Below, in pieces: positions 6,651-13,805 of a stretch of DNA of 18,134 bases. Every line of letters starts with the position of its first letter. Position 1 is the stretch's first letter. The DNA comes from Xenorhabdus eapokensis (GTDB lineage Bacteria; Pseudomonadota; Gammaproteobacteria; Enterobacterales; Enterobacteriaceae): the NCBI RefSeq assembly GCF_001908105.1, contig NZ_MKGQ01000046.1, positions 1 through 18,134 of the forward strand, read 5' to 3'. Below the pieces are notes generated by a model. The model did no database searches. It was not told the origin of the DNA and saw nothing but the letters and a program-made list of their open reading frames with translations. Position numbers and translations under genes: made by a program.

Positions 6651-7340
6651 ATGGCATCTCAACCCGATTATCAGAAAGCCTTTATTTCTTTGTTTAACCA
6701 GACGGCACGTGACCACCGTCGTTATCAGGTTTTTCAGGACTTTTGCAATTGTGCGATGGCCGCCATTCACAATAAATACCATTATTGTGGGGCGCTGGAG
6801 CAGTATTACCTGAAAACCATCAATAAGTACGAACGGGAGGATGTTGACCGGATTGTAGAACTCTTTTCCTGTACCGTGCTGGGACTGGTGCAGGAACCCG
6901 GTGATTTTCTGGGCAGTGTGTTTATGCAGCTGGGATTGGGTGATAAAGACCTCAACCAGTTTTTTACCCCCTGGTGCGTGGCCAGAATGATGGCGGAGAT
7001 GCAGTTGCAGGATGTCTCTGCACGCTTGCAGGAGAAACCCTTTGTCACCCTGTACGAGCCGGCCTGTGGGGCGGGTTGTATGACGCTGGCCGCTGCCGAC
7101 GTCCTGAGAGCGCAGGGGCATGATCCGTTATGCAGTCTGTGGGTCTCAGCGATTGATATTGATCCGCTGGCCGCGGTGATGGCCTACATCCAGCTTGCCC
7201 TGACCGGCATTCCGGCCGCGGTCACCATTGGCAATGCCCTGCATGATGGCGGCAGTCAGCGAACCCGCTATACACCGGCACATTATCTGGGTAACTGGTC
7301 GAACCGTTTACGGGAGCATCAACAGCCACAGGCAGCCTGA
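6651..7340 (+). CDS. N6-adenine DNA methyltransferase-like protein without a visible catalytic NPPY/F motif
   Basis: A 229-residue protein resembling the SAM-binding half of type I HsdM-like adenine methyltransferases. It shows 'LNQFFTPWCVARMMAEM' (the QFFTP lead-in), motif I 'YEPACGAGCMTLAAADVL', an acidic 'AIDIDPLAAVMAYIQLALTG' (motif II region) and 'IGNALHDG' (motif III region). It ends about 25 residues later and I see no D/NPPY/F motif IV, which normally flips and methylates the adenine. It may bind SAM or DNA without methylating, need a partner, or be a truncated relic; related short proteins occur on plasmids and ICEs. The ATG at 6651 has AGGGA at good distance; a GTG immediately upstream (6648) is an alternative. 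Confidence 0.72.
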   Translation: MASQPDYQKAFISLFNQTARDHRRYQVFQDFCNCAMAAIHNKYHYCGALEQYYLKTINKYEREDVDRIVELFSCTVLGLVQEPGDFLGSVFMQLGLGDKDLNQFFTPWCVARMMAEMQLQDVSARLQEKPFVTLYEPACGAGCMTLAAADVLRAQGHDPLCSLWVSAIDIDPLAAVMAYIQLALTGIPAAVTIGNALHDGGSQRTRYTPAHYLGNWSNRLREHQQPQAA

Positions 7341-7372
7341 ATTTTTCTCAGTATCTATTCTATTGTTCTCAT

Positions 7373-7402
7373 GCGCCTTTCGGGGCGCTTTCTTACTTTT
7401 GA
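7373..7402 (+). terminator. Likely terminator after methyltransferase-like gene
   Basis: GCGCC (7373-7377) pairs with GGCGC (7384-7388) around a short loop, followed by TTTCTTACTTTT. It lies 33 nt after the stop codon and precedes a 166-base stretch without a gene, so this is the best end-of-transcript candidate in the island. Confidence 0.6.
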
Positions 7403-7568
7403 GTAGTGTTAATACATTGATTTATAGTAAAAATTAAGGTGATCCGATAAGTGAATCTATGGATGAATCGGGTCAGTTTAATTTTCATTTCCGCAAAAAG
7501 AGTTTTCCCTTGTTTCCGATTGGGATCCACCGACACTGAACCCAATTTGAACCGAAAGAGGAAAGACC

Positions 7569-8600
7569 ATGTTTGCGCGTTTTAAATCGCATTTTGTCCG
7601 CCAGTCTGCCACACCGCAAAAATCCCCCGAGCAACAACCGGCCGCTATTCGTGACAGCCGGGGCTATTTCCGGCCGCAATCGGCTGACGAGTTACTGGCA
7701 ACGCCCCTGCGCCGCCAGTGTCTTCAGCAATTATGGCAAAACAGTGCCTTGCCGGAAGGGCTGTATCAGCGTTTCTATCTTGCACCGGTGAAGCAATTGC
7801 TGGGCAGTGTCCAGCAAATACCCGCCACACCGGAAGGTGACTGGTCAGGGGCAGGGGGATTTGCCGACCTGACGCTGCAATTTACCACCTGTGCCGTGCG
7901 GCTGGCGAAAGGGCATCTGTTACCACCGGGGGCGGCACCGGAAACGCAGGCGACCCAGAGCTTGCTATGGCAGGCCGTCGTGTTCTGGGCGGCGTTGTTT
8001 TACCACCTGCCGTTATTGCGACAGCTCGAAGGGGAACTGGAAGACGGGCATGTCTGGCAACCGGGCATGGGTATCCCCGATAAACCGTTTCGTTTCCGTT
8101 TTCGCGCACCGGAGAACATACCGTCGGTTCCGCAGGAAGTGTTGCTGGCTGCCTGTTTGTTACCAGAAAAAGCCATGATGTGGCTGGTGAGTGTACCGGC
8201 AGTCTGGCATTGTCTGATGCAGCATCTCAATGGGGGTCCCTCCACTGTTCCGCTGATAGATACCTTGCTTCAGGACGCTGCCGGGCAGGTTCATTCCCCT
8301 TTGCGGGGGAAACAGGAAGTTTCTCCATCTCCGGCGAAGGAGGCGGCGTGCTCTTCCGAATACAATCCGGTACCGGAAACGAGACCCACGCCGCCTGTCA
8401 GTGAAATCACAGCCCCACCGCCATCCGTGTCTGATGATACCCTGACATTATTATCCTTATTTCAGTCACCTGATGGATCTTCGCCGCAAAATCAGGGAAA
8501 AAGTCACCCCCCCGCCTCGAAACTGACCAAATGGTCAAAACGGGAGAAAGAAAGTATTGCCCCTGACAGTCACCAGCATTCATCATTTAAAGATAAATAA
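7569..8600 (+). CDS. TraI_2-domain (MobH-type relaxase-like) protein, HD motif lost
   Basis: A 343-residue protein whose first 190 residues follow the TraI_2 domain found in MobH-type relaxases and ICE proteins: 'GYFRPQSADELLATPLRRQC', 'FYLAPVKQLLGSVQQIPATP', 'GGFADLTLQFTTCAVRLAKG', 'LLPPGAAPE' and 'WQAVVFWAALFYHLPLLRQL'. In complete relaxases the last block reads 'AALLHDxGK', the metal-binding HD pair; here it is 'FYHLPLL', so nicking activity of the MobH kind is unlikely. The remainder is Pro/Ser-rich and probably disordered, and a full relaxase would be much longer. It may be a relic or a DNA-binding accessory protein. The ATG at 7569 has AGAGGAAAG upstream. The second recombinase gene follows 58 nt later. 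Confidence 0.72.
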   Translation: MFARFKSHFVRQSATPQKSPEQQPAAIRDSRGYFRPQSADELLATPLRRQCLQQLWQNSALPEGLYQRFYLAPVKQLLGSVQQIPATPEGDWSGAGGFADLTLQFTTCAVRLAKGHLLPPGAAPETQATQSLLWQAVVFWAALFYHLPLLRQLEGELEDGHVWQPGMGIPDKPFRFRFRAPENIPSVPQEVLLAACLLPEKAMMWLVSVPAVWHCLMQHLNGGPSTVPLIDTLLQDAAGQVHSPLRGKQEVSPSPAKEAACSSEYNPVPETRPTPPVSEITAPPPSVSDDTLTLLSLFQSPDGSSPQNQGKSHPPASKLTKWSKREKESIAPDSHQHSSFKDK

Positions 8601-8658
8601 TTTAAACAGTTATTTTTATTTTATTGCCGCGAATTGTTTTTGGACAGGAAACGGCAGG

Positions 8659-9708
8659 ATGAGCCGAGGAAAAAATAATATGTTGCACACAGCAGAACCC
8701 CTCAGTTGGGAAGCGCTATTAGAAGAGTACTTTTTTTCACATATCCTGCGACCGGATACCGAATGGAGTTATCGTAAGGTCACACGGGGTTTTATCCGGT
8801 TTATGGGGGAAGCGGTATCACCGGCGCAGATCACTCATCGGGATGTGTTGCGGTGGCGGCGCCATCTTCTGGTGGAAAAAAAGCAGTCGAGCCATACCTG
8901 GAACAATAAGGTAGCCCACCTGCGGGCGATTTTTAATTTCGGTATGGCGCAAAAATTGCTGCCCCACACCGAAAACCCGTTTAACCACGCCGTGGTTAAA
9001 AAAGAGAAGAAAAAGAAGAAGATTTTGAGTCAGTCGCAGATAACCCGTATTAACCTGTTGATGGGGAAGTTTGCGGAAGAAGAAAGAACCGACGTGATGC
9101 CACGGGGAGGGCGGTGTGCGCTGTACCCAACCTGGTATTGGTCAACCGTGCTGGCGACATTGCGCTTTACGGGGATGCGCCAGAACCAGTTACTGCACCT
9201 GCGGCTGCGGGATATTAATCTGGAAAGCAATTATATTGAACTGGGGCTGGAAGGCAGTAAAAACCACAGCGAATGGGAGATACCGATTATTCCGCAACTC
9301 AAACCCTGGCTGGCACAACTCGTGGCAAGGGCGATGGCTGCCGGTGCTGAAGGCCACGATCCAATTTTCGATCTCAGCCGGTTAAGTGTGCCGCACCCCA
9401 GCCGGCTTTCCCGTTACCAATATGATATCAATCGGGAAAAACAACAGCTCCGTTCTTTCTTTCGTCGGCTGTCCAGGGAGTGTGATTTTGCCGTCTCGCC
9501 TCACCGTTTTCGCCATACCGTGGCCACGACGCTGATGAAAGCGCCGGATCGGAACCTGCCGTTGGTGAAAAGATTACTGGGGCATCGTAATGTCGCGACC
9601 ACGATGGAGTACATTGATCTCGATATGGAAGTGACGGGGAAAACACTGGAGCGGGAGCTGGGATTGTACACCGATCGTTCTGATGAGCCTGCCGGTGAGA
9701 AGGAATAA
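8659..9708 (+). CDS. Tyrosine recombinase / phage-type integrase
   Basis: A 349-residue site-specific recombinase with a complete catalytic set: Arg in 'FTGMRQNQLLHLR', Lys in 'EGSKNHSEWEIPI', His and Arg in 'SPHRFRHTVAT', His in 'LLGHRNVATT' and nucleophile Tyr in 'TMEYIDLDM'. An N-terminal SAM-like core-binding domain ('LLEEYFFSHILRPDTEWSYR', then 'RWRRHLL') precedes it, and a Lys-rich linker (KKEKKKKK) joins the two. It is not closely similar to the recombinase at 2306-3223, so the island carries two different enzymes. ATG 8659 (AGGA 9 nt upstream) and ATG 8680 are both reasonable; a TTG at 8557 would overlap the previous gene. A tRNA-end-like sequence lies about 340 bases downstream. Confidence 0.9.
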   Translation: MSRGKNNMLHTAEPLSWEALLEEYFFSHILRPDTEWSYRKVTRGFIRFMGEAVSPAQITHRDVLRWRRHLLVEKKQSSHTWNNKVAHLRAIFNFGMAQKLLPHTENPFNHAVVKKEKKKKKILSQSQITRINLLMGKFAEEERTDVMPRGGRCALYPTWYWSTVLATLRFTGMRQNQLLHLRLRDINLESNYIELGLEGSKNHSEWEIPIIPQLKPWLAQLVARAMAAGAEGHDPIFDLSRLSVPHPSRLSRYQYDINREKQQLRSFFRRLSRECDFAVSPHRFRHTVATTLMKAPDRNLPLVKRLLGHRNVATTMEYIDLDMEVTGKTLERELGLYTDRSDEPAGEKE

Positions 9709-10336
9709 AGCGGATTAAAAAGAACAGGGCGGGTTTCAGTCAGGAGGAGGGGATTGATTGAACCGCCCTGCATCAATAGTGGAGAGTATGAAAAGATAAT
9801 TGATACCGATCCGGCATCCCATGAAGTTTATACCTGACTTGACATCAGAATCAATTACTGAAATCATTACCTTAAACAAGAAAAGGGCAACTGATAAAAC
9901 AGCCACCCTGTCATCTTGTCTTAAATGTTCTTATCAACTAAACAGTACAAATTGAACTGATTAGGCTTTAACATTTAATTAACGATTGATTCTTTTTCGC
10001 GCTTTTGTCAGGGAATTTAACAATATACGACAAACCCGCATGGAAATTTGGTGCCGGAGGCGGAATCGAAAAACATTATAACGTGTTGAATTTATAAAGT
10101 CTATTATCTTTCATTCCGTTTATGCCCCTTTTAATGCCCCCAGATTTTTTTGCTTACCTTTTCTTTTCTATCTTGCTGATTTTGCTTATTTATATCATTA
10201 GTTGTGTATTTTTAAATCATCTTAAAGCAAAAAAGCCGTGAGGGTTAAAAATGGTCAAATTGGGCTGCCATTTTGATCTCAGGGCTTGATATAAAAAATA
10301 TTCATTTTTACGACATCGATCACAAATTACAGCGGG
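9709..10336. other. AT-rich gene-free region with a possible attachment site
   Basis: No gene is visible on either strand between the second recombinase and the Ner-like gene. Composition drops sharply to AT-rich. The only features worth noting are the tRNA-end-like sequence at 10049-10070 and the TGCCCC boxes at 10123-10141, listed separately. Confidence 0.6.
10049..10070 (-). other. tRNA 3'-end-like sequence, candidate att remnant
   Basis: TGGTGCCGGAGGCGGAATCGAA reads like the reverse complement of a tRNA acceptor end plus T-arm (CCA, acceptor strand, then TTCGA...). By memory it is close to leuX- or tRNA-Phe-type ends, with small differences. No tRNA body follows, so this is not a tRNA gene. 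Two boxes TGCCCC (10123-10128) and TGCCCCC (10135-10141) in the same orientation resemble arm-type integrase repeats beside P4-like att sites. It could be chance. Confidence 0.35.
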
Positions 10337-10606
10337 TTATTCCTGTGGCTTAGAGCGGGCTTTCCTTTCTAATAATTCACCAGTATAAGAATCGAAATAA
10401 CGGCTGGGCCAGATCTCTGAGGGATGGATGCCAAGGTAATCTGCAATGATCCATTCACCTTTCGGCCACGGTCTGCTGAATGCATTTGCTAATGTTGATG
10501 AACTGAGTCCTGCTTCGCGGGAAACCGCCGCTAAGGTTGTACCACGTTTCCGTAATGCGGCGATGATATCGGCCTGATGCCAATCATTCCTAACGTTGTT
10601 ATTCAT
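10337..10606 (-). CDS. Ner/Nlp (SfsB)-family DNA-binding regulator
   Basis: An 89-residue helix-turn-helix protein closely matching the pattern of E. coli SfsB (Nlp) and Mu-like phage Ner: 'DWHQADIIAALRKRGTTLAA', 'VSREAGLSSSTLANAFSRPW', 'PKGEWIIADYLGIHPSEIWP' and 'SRYFD'. The HTH lies around residues 20-50. Ner represses early transcription in Mu-like phages. I choose ATG 10606, which has GGAAGGGG 8 nt upstream; an in-frame ATG at 10624 would add six residues but has no good ribosome site. It is the only minus-strand gene in the island. The highly structured 10642-10807 stretch and then the right inverted arm lie upstream of it, so it may control a promoter there; this is inference. Confidence 0.87.
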   Translation of the reverse strand: MNNNVRNDWHQADIIAALRKRGTTLAAVSREAGLSSSTLANAFSRPWPKGEWIIADYLGIHPSEIWPSRYFDSYTGELLERKARSKPQE

Positions 10607-10641
10607 TCCTGCTACCCCTTCCATTAATTAATATTGATGGT

Positions 10642-10807
10642 GGCGATTCAGACAGGGTTAGCAGACCGGCGCTTACTCCGGCGAGACGTGAGTCTCCCCC
10701 ACCTGAATCGCCATAGAAAAGGCGAATGCAGGCACACTGGTAAAACATCTTACCAGTGTATAAGCGCACAAGGCTGCTAAACCTTGACCATTAGATTGTG
10801 CTAATGG
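10642..10807 (-). ncRNA. Strongly structured leader or small-RNA candidate upstream of ner-like gene
   Basis: GGCGATTCAG 10642-10651 pairs with CTGAATCGCC 10703-10712 (10 bp perfect) and encloses GAGAC 10683-10687 / GTCTC 10692-10696 and a CCGG/CCGG stem, giving a three-way-junction shape. ACACTGGTAA 10734-10743 pairs with TTACCAGTGT 10750-10759 (10 bp perfect, 6-nt loop). CCATTAG 10788-10794 pairs with CTAATGG 10801-10807 (7 bp perfect, 6-nt loop). Such density of perfect stems is unlikely by chance. P1/P7 C4 and P4 CI immunity RNAs sit in comparable phage regulatory positions, but I cannot confirm homology. Strand is uncertain; minus is given because the next gene is on minus. Confidence 0.5.
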
Positions 10808-10984
10808 CGGGAATACTTTAACTGATTGTTTTATCTAACTCAATAACTGAACGACTAAGTTTAACGGCTATAACTCCTCTCAAAAGCGCACAAACTCAGG
10901 GAAGAACACGGACGGCTAAATCAATCTTTGTTGTTTGTTCTCGTTCGTGATCGCTTCGCTATCCGTATTTCCCCTGTGATTTTC

Positions 10985-11693
10985 AGACTAATTTTACTCA
11001 TTTTGAAACATTTTCCCTGCGTGTCGGTTAGGTTCACCGTTCCGTGGTACGTCAGATAATGTGTATACAGGGCGAGGGTTTCGGTAAGTTTTTGCAGGAG
11101 TTCGCTACGTGCTCTGCACGGCGGTGGAGTACTCCCCGTTCAGTGCCTGATTAACTCAGGATGAACGCCTCATTATTCGTGACGTGTGATCTCTCCTTTC
11201 TTTAATGCATCGGCCTGTTACAAGGCAGAGGGTGAAAAATAAACGAAATAAGTGAATTAAGGCAGAAAAATGCCAATGAAAAGTGGTGACACTGAGTAAA
11301 ACGGGTTCTAATTGTTCGCAAAGCCAGACTGTACGTGCTCTGGACGTTGACGCTTGGCAGCGTCACTTGGTAATCGCTTCGCTTAAACACAAGTGACGCC
11401 GCGCAGTTTTCGGGACGTTTATTGTACGTTAGTCAAGGCGTGGATGAAAATCGCACAGAGTAAAATTGTTATAGCGAACGTGGCAGGGGGGACTGCTCAA
11501 CGTGTGTGATAAGCCGGTGCATAAAGAAACCGGGAAACTTTCATCATCGATACACTGGGTTATTTTTTCGACGATATCTGCTTCCAAAAGTGTGCAGATG
11601 TACCGCAAATTTTGCTCTCCCTTTCAGGCTACGGGAGTTTTGTTTCGCCGCTTAATGCTGATCCTTGCAGGCTATGGATCATTGATAACAATT
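10985..11693 (-). repeat. Right arm of the ~0.7 kb imperfect inverted repeat
   Basis: Reverse-complement counterpart of 1540-2280; matching blocks are listed under the left arm. It holds the same palindrome (11360-11399) and the same three-hairpin module (11575-11681) in the same order. Its inner end lies next to the structured region upstream of the ner-like gene, its outer end about 70 bases from the last gene of the biosynthetic operon. Small frames here (11202-11390 and 11429-11608, both minus) are not convincing proteins. Confidence 0.85.
11575..11681 (-). ncRNA. Three-hairpin repeat module, copy 2 (in right arm)
   Basis: On minus: TGATCC/GGATCA (11676-11681 with 11659-11664), CTCCC/GGGAG (11633-11637 with 11617-11621) and ATCTGC/GCAGAT (11594-11599 with 11575-11580). 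The GGGAG again stands 8 nt before a possible start, here TTG at 11608, opening M(R)YICTLLEADI in a 59-codon frame. Both the first and second loops contain AGCCTGnAA. The order is the same as in copies 1 and 3. Confidence 0.45.
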
Positions 11694-11761
11694 AAATACT
11701 TTATCGATTGAATCGAGCGGGGTCAAATTTTGCTTGATGATGGGATATAGAAGGATGCGCC

Positions 11762-12550
11762 TTAAAAAACACCGGAATAGGCACCACCATCAATAAGGAT
11801 GTTTTGTCCCGTTATATAACTTGCATAATTACTACACAAAAAAGCACAATACGCACCAAATTCTTCGGGAGTACCAAACCGTCCAGCCGGGATTTTCTGG
11901 CTTCGTTGTATTGCCATACTTTCCGGCGAATCTCCGCATCTTGACGCTTTTTGTACAAATGTTTGTCTCAGACGATGGGTATCGAAAGCGCCAGGTAATA
12001 GATTATTTATGGTAACATTATTACTCATCAGCGCATGAGATTTTGCCAGACCACTAATGAAAGTTGTTAGCCCCCCTCGTGCTCCGTTTGATAATCCCAG
12101 CTCACTTTGAGGCGCTTTCACTGTTCCAGAAGTAATATTGATAATACGCCCAAAACAGCGATTAACCATTTTATCCATGACAGCCTGAATCAGGCTGATT
12201 GGAGTAAGCATATTAGTATTAATGGCCTGATACCATATTTCACGAGTCCAGTCGGAATAAATGCCTGTTGGTGGCCCCCCCGCATTTGTGACAAGGATAT
12301 CCACCACAGGTGGTGTATTCAGCACAGTATCCTGAATTTCTGATTGTGTTATATCACCTGATACCCATTTTACGGATATAGCAGAATTTATATTTTGAAG
12401 CTGTTGTGCCGCCACTTTCAGTTGTTCAGATCTTCGTGCGTTAATAACAACATTTACACCTTCTGCCACTAGTGCAGCAGCGCAAGCAAATCCTAAACCT
12501 TCGCTGGCTGCACATATGACAGCCCAGCGACCCGCGATTCCAAGATCCAT
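11762..12550 (-). CDS. Short-chain dehydrogenase/reductase (atypical active site)
   Basis: A 262-residue Rossmann-fold SDR, last gene of the five-gene operon (51 nt after the exporter gene). Nucleotide-binding loop 'AASEGLGFACA' (about 14-24), 'TNAGGPPTG' (88-96), catalytic-Ser strand 'GRIINITSGTV' with Ser141, then 'NNLLPGAFDTHRLR' and C-terminal 'ITGQNILIDGGAYSGVF' are all SDR hallmarks. The usual YxxxK is absent: the aligned positions are Ser154 and Arg158 ('LGLSNGARGG'). An SDR subfamily with NAGGPxPG and 'LSNxxR' is known to me, so this is probably a subfamily trait rather than decay, but standard Tyr-Lys chemistry cannot be assumed. It is expected to oxidise or reduce a pathway intermediate. 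The ATG has GGAGAG just upstream. Confidence 0.85.
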   Translation of the reverse strand: MDLGIAGRWAVICAASEGLGFACAAALVAEGVNVVINARRSEQLKVAAQQLQNINSAISVKWVSGDITQSEIQDTVLNTPPVVDILVTNAGGPPTGIYSDWTREIWYQAINTNMLTPISLIQAVMDKMVNRCFGRIINITSGTVKAPQSELGLSNGARGGLTTFISGLAKSHALMSNNVTINNLLPGAFDTHRLRQTFVQKASRCGDSPESMAIQRSQKIPAGRFGTPEEFGAYCAFLCSNYASYITGQNILIDGGAYSGVF

Positions 12551-12601
12551 ATTCTCTCCGTTAGTGTGACAGTGAAGATAACATTATCAATGTTGGTTGC
12601 T

Positions 12602-13792
12602 CTATAAGCGCCGGTTTTTTGTTTCGGATACCCTATACAGGGTAAAAGTAATGAAAACAAAACAAATCAAGGCAAGAATGAAAAGTCCCCACATTAAACC
12701 CGTTGCTGTTGTTGTATGCCCACTAGAGAAAAACCATAATACAATGGCTGCCCCGGCCATTTTTAATGCGCCTTGTAACGCACTGCCTGTTCCGGACAAT
12801 TTTGGATGTCCATGCAAACTTATCCCAAGTAATAATGGAGAAGACAGTCCACACCCTAGCCCTACCGCAAAACTATAAATAATGATAAATTCAATCGACA
12901 ATATCTGAGTAAAATAAATAAAAATGAGCGCCATCGCTGTAAACAATACTAATAACGGGAGTGAAACTTTCAGAATTCTTTCAGGTGTGGAATGTGACAA
13001 CCATTTTTTTGTCAGCAACGAACCTATGACGATCCCAGCAGAATAAACCATAAACAGATATCCATTCTGTGATGAAGATAATTCAAATTGTGTCTGGAAT
13101 ACGAAAGGGCTGGCAGTAAAATAACCAATGGTAATAGCAAACAAAACGGCAGAAACAACACTATATACAACAAAATTAATGTCAGATAACAGAATTCGAA
13201 AACCTGTTATTCGGCCATTGTCTGTTGATTTCATCGGTGATGTTTCCGGCAACGTCATTTTTACAAAAAATGCACCTATCAGCATCATTATGGTAAGGGC
13301 TATAAAATTAAACTTCCACGGCAGATATTCTGTAATATACCCGCCTATGACTGGTGCAAAAGCAGGCGAAACTTGTGATGCCATCGAAAAAATAGCCAGT
13401 GATTTAGATAATTCCGTCTTATCGCGGAAAGTATCACTGAGTATAGCTCTGCTAATGACCGGACAGCCACCTGCACCAATACCGGTCAGAAGCCGGAATA
13501 GAGATAATGCGTGAAATGATTCAGCCGTAGAAGTCAGATAATTACCAATAGCGGAAAATAATAAGGAAAATACAATGACAGGAATACGTCCGTGTTTATC
13601 GGAGAGAGGCCCATAAAAAAGTTGGGATACAGCGAAACCAATGAGATAATAAACAACAAGGCTTTGTGCCTGATTGTCAGTAATTGCGAGTGCGGTTTTT
13701 ATTATAGGGAGAGCTGGATTATAAAGATCTATAGAAAATAATCCCAATACCAGTATAACGCACGAATTGATGATAATAAGTTTTGACTTCAT
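12602..13792 (-). CDS. MFS drug exporter, Bcr/CflA type (DHA1)
   Basis: A 396-residue inner-membrane proton antiporter with about 12 hydrophobic segments. Signature motifs are 'GPLSDKHGRIPVIVF' between TM2 and TM3 (motif A), 'FRLLTGIGAGGCPVISRAIL' in TM4, and 'QVSPAFAPVIGGYI' in TM5 (antiporter motif C, also the Bcr/CflA pattern). Length agrees with E. coli Bcr (396). The stop of the ThDP gene lies 13 nt upstream, so the genes are cotranscribed. An exporter inside a biosynthetic operon most simply removes the product and protects the producer. The substrate cannot be read from sequence. The ATG has AAAGGTG upstream. Confidence 0.9.
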   Translation of the reverse strand: MKSKLIIINSCVILVLGLFSIDLYNPALPIIKTALAITDNQAQSLVVYYLIGFAVSQLFYGPLSDKHGRIPVIVFSLLFSAIGNYLTSTAESFHALSLFRLLTGIGAGGCPVISRAILSDTFRDKTELSKSLAIFSMASQVSPAFAPVIGGYITEYLPWKFNFIALTIMMLIGAFFVKMTLPETSPMKSTDNGRITGFRILLSDINFVVYSVVSAVLFAITIGYFTASPFVFQTQFELSSSQNGYLFMVYSAGIVIGSLLTKKWLSHSTPERILKVSLPLLVLFTAMALIFIYFTQILSIEFIIIYSFAVGLGCGLSSPLLLGISLHGHPKLSGTGSALQGALKMAGAAIVLWFFSSGHTTTATGLMWGLFILALICFVFITFTLYRVSETKNRRL

Positions 13793-13805
13793 GCTTTTTC
13801 ACCTT

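Noticed and set aside
10049..10070. Calling a tRNA gene
   Set aside because: Only an acceptor/T-arm-like end is present; there is no anticodon arm or D-arm sequence in the following 70 bases.
1551..11681. Possible CRISPR array from the repeated ~60-110 bp units
   Set aside because: There are only three copies, kilobases apart, in mixed orientation, with no regular spacers and no cas genes.
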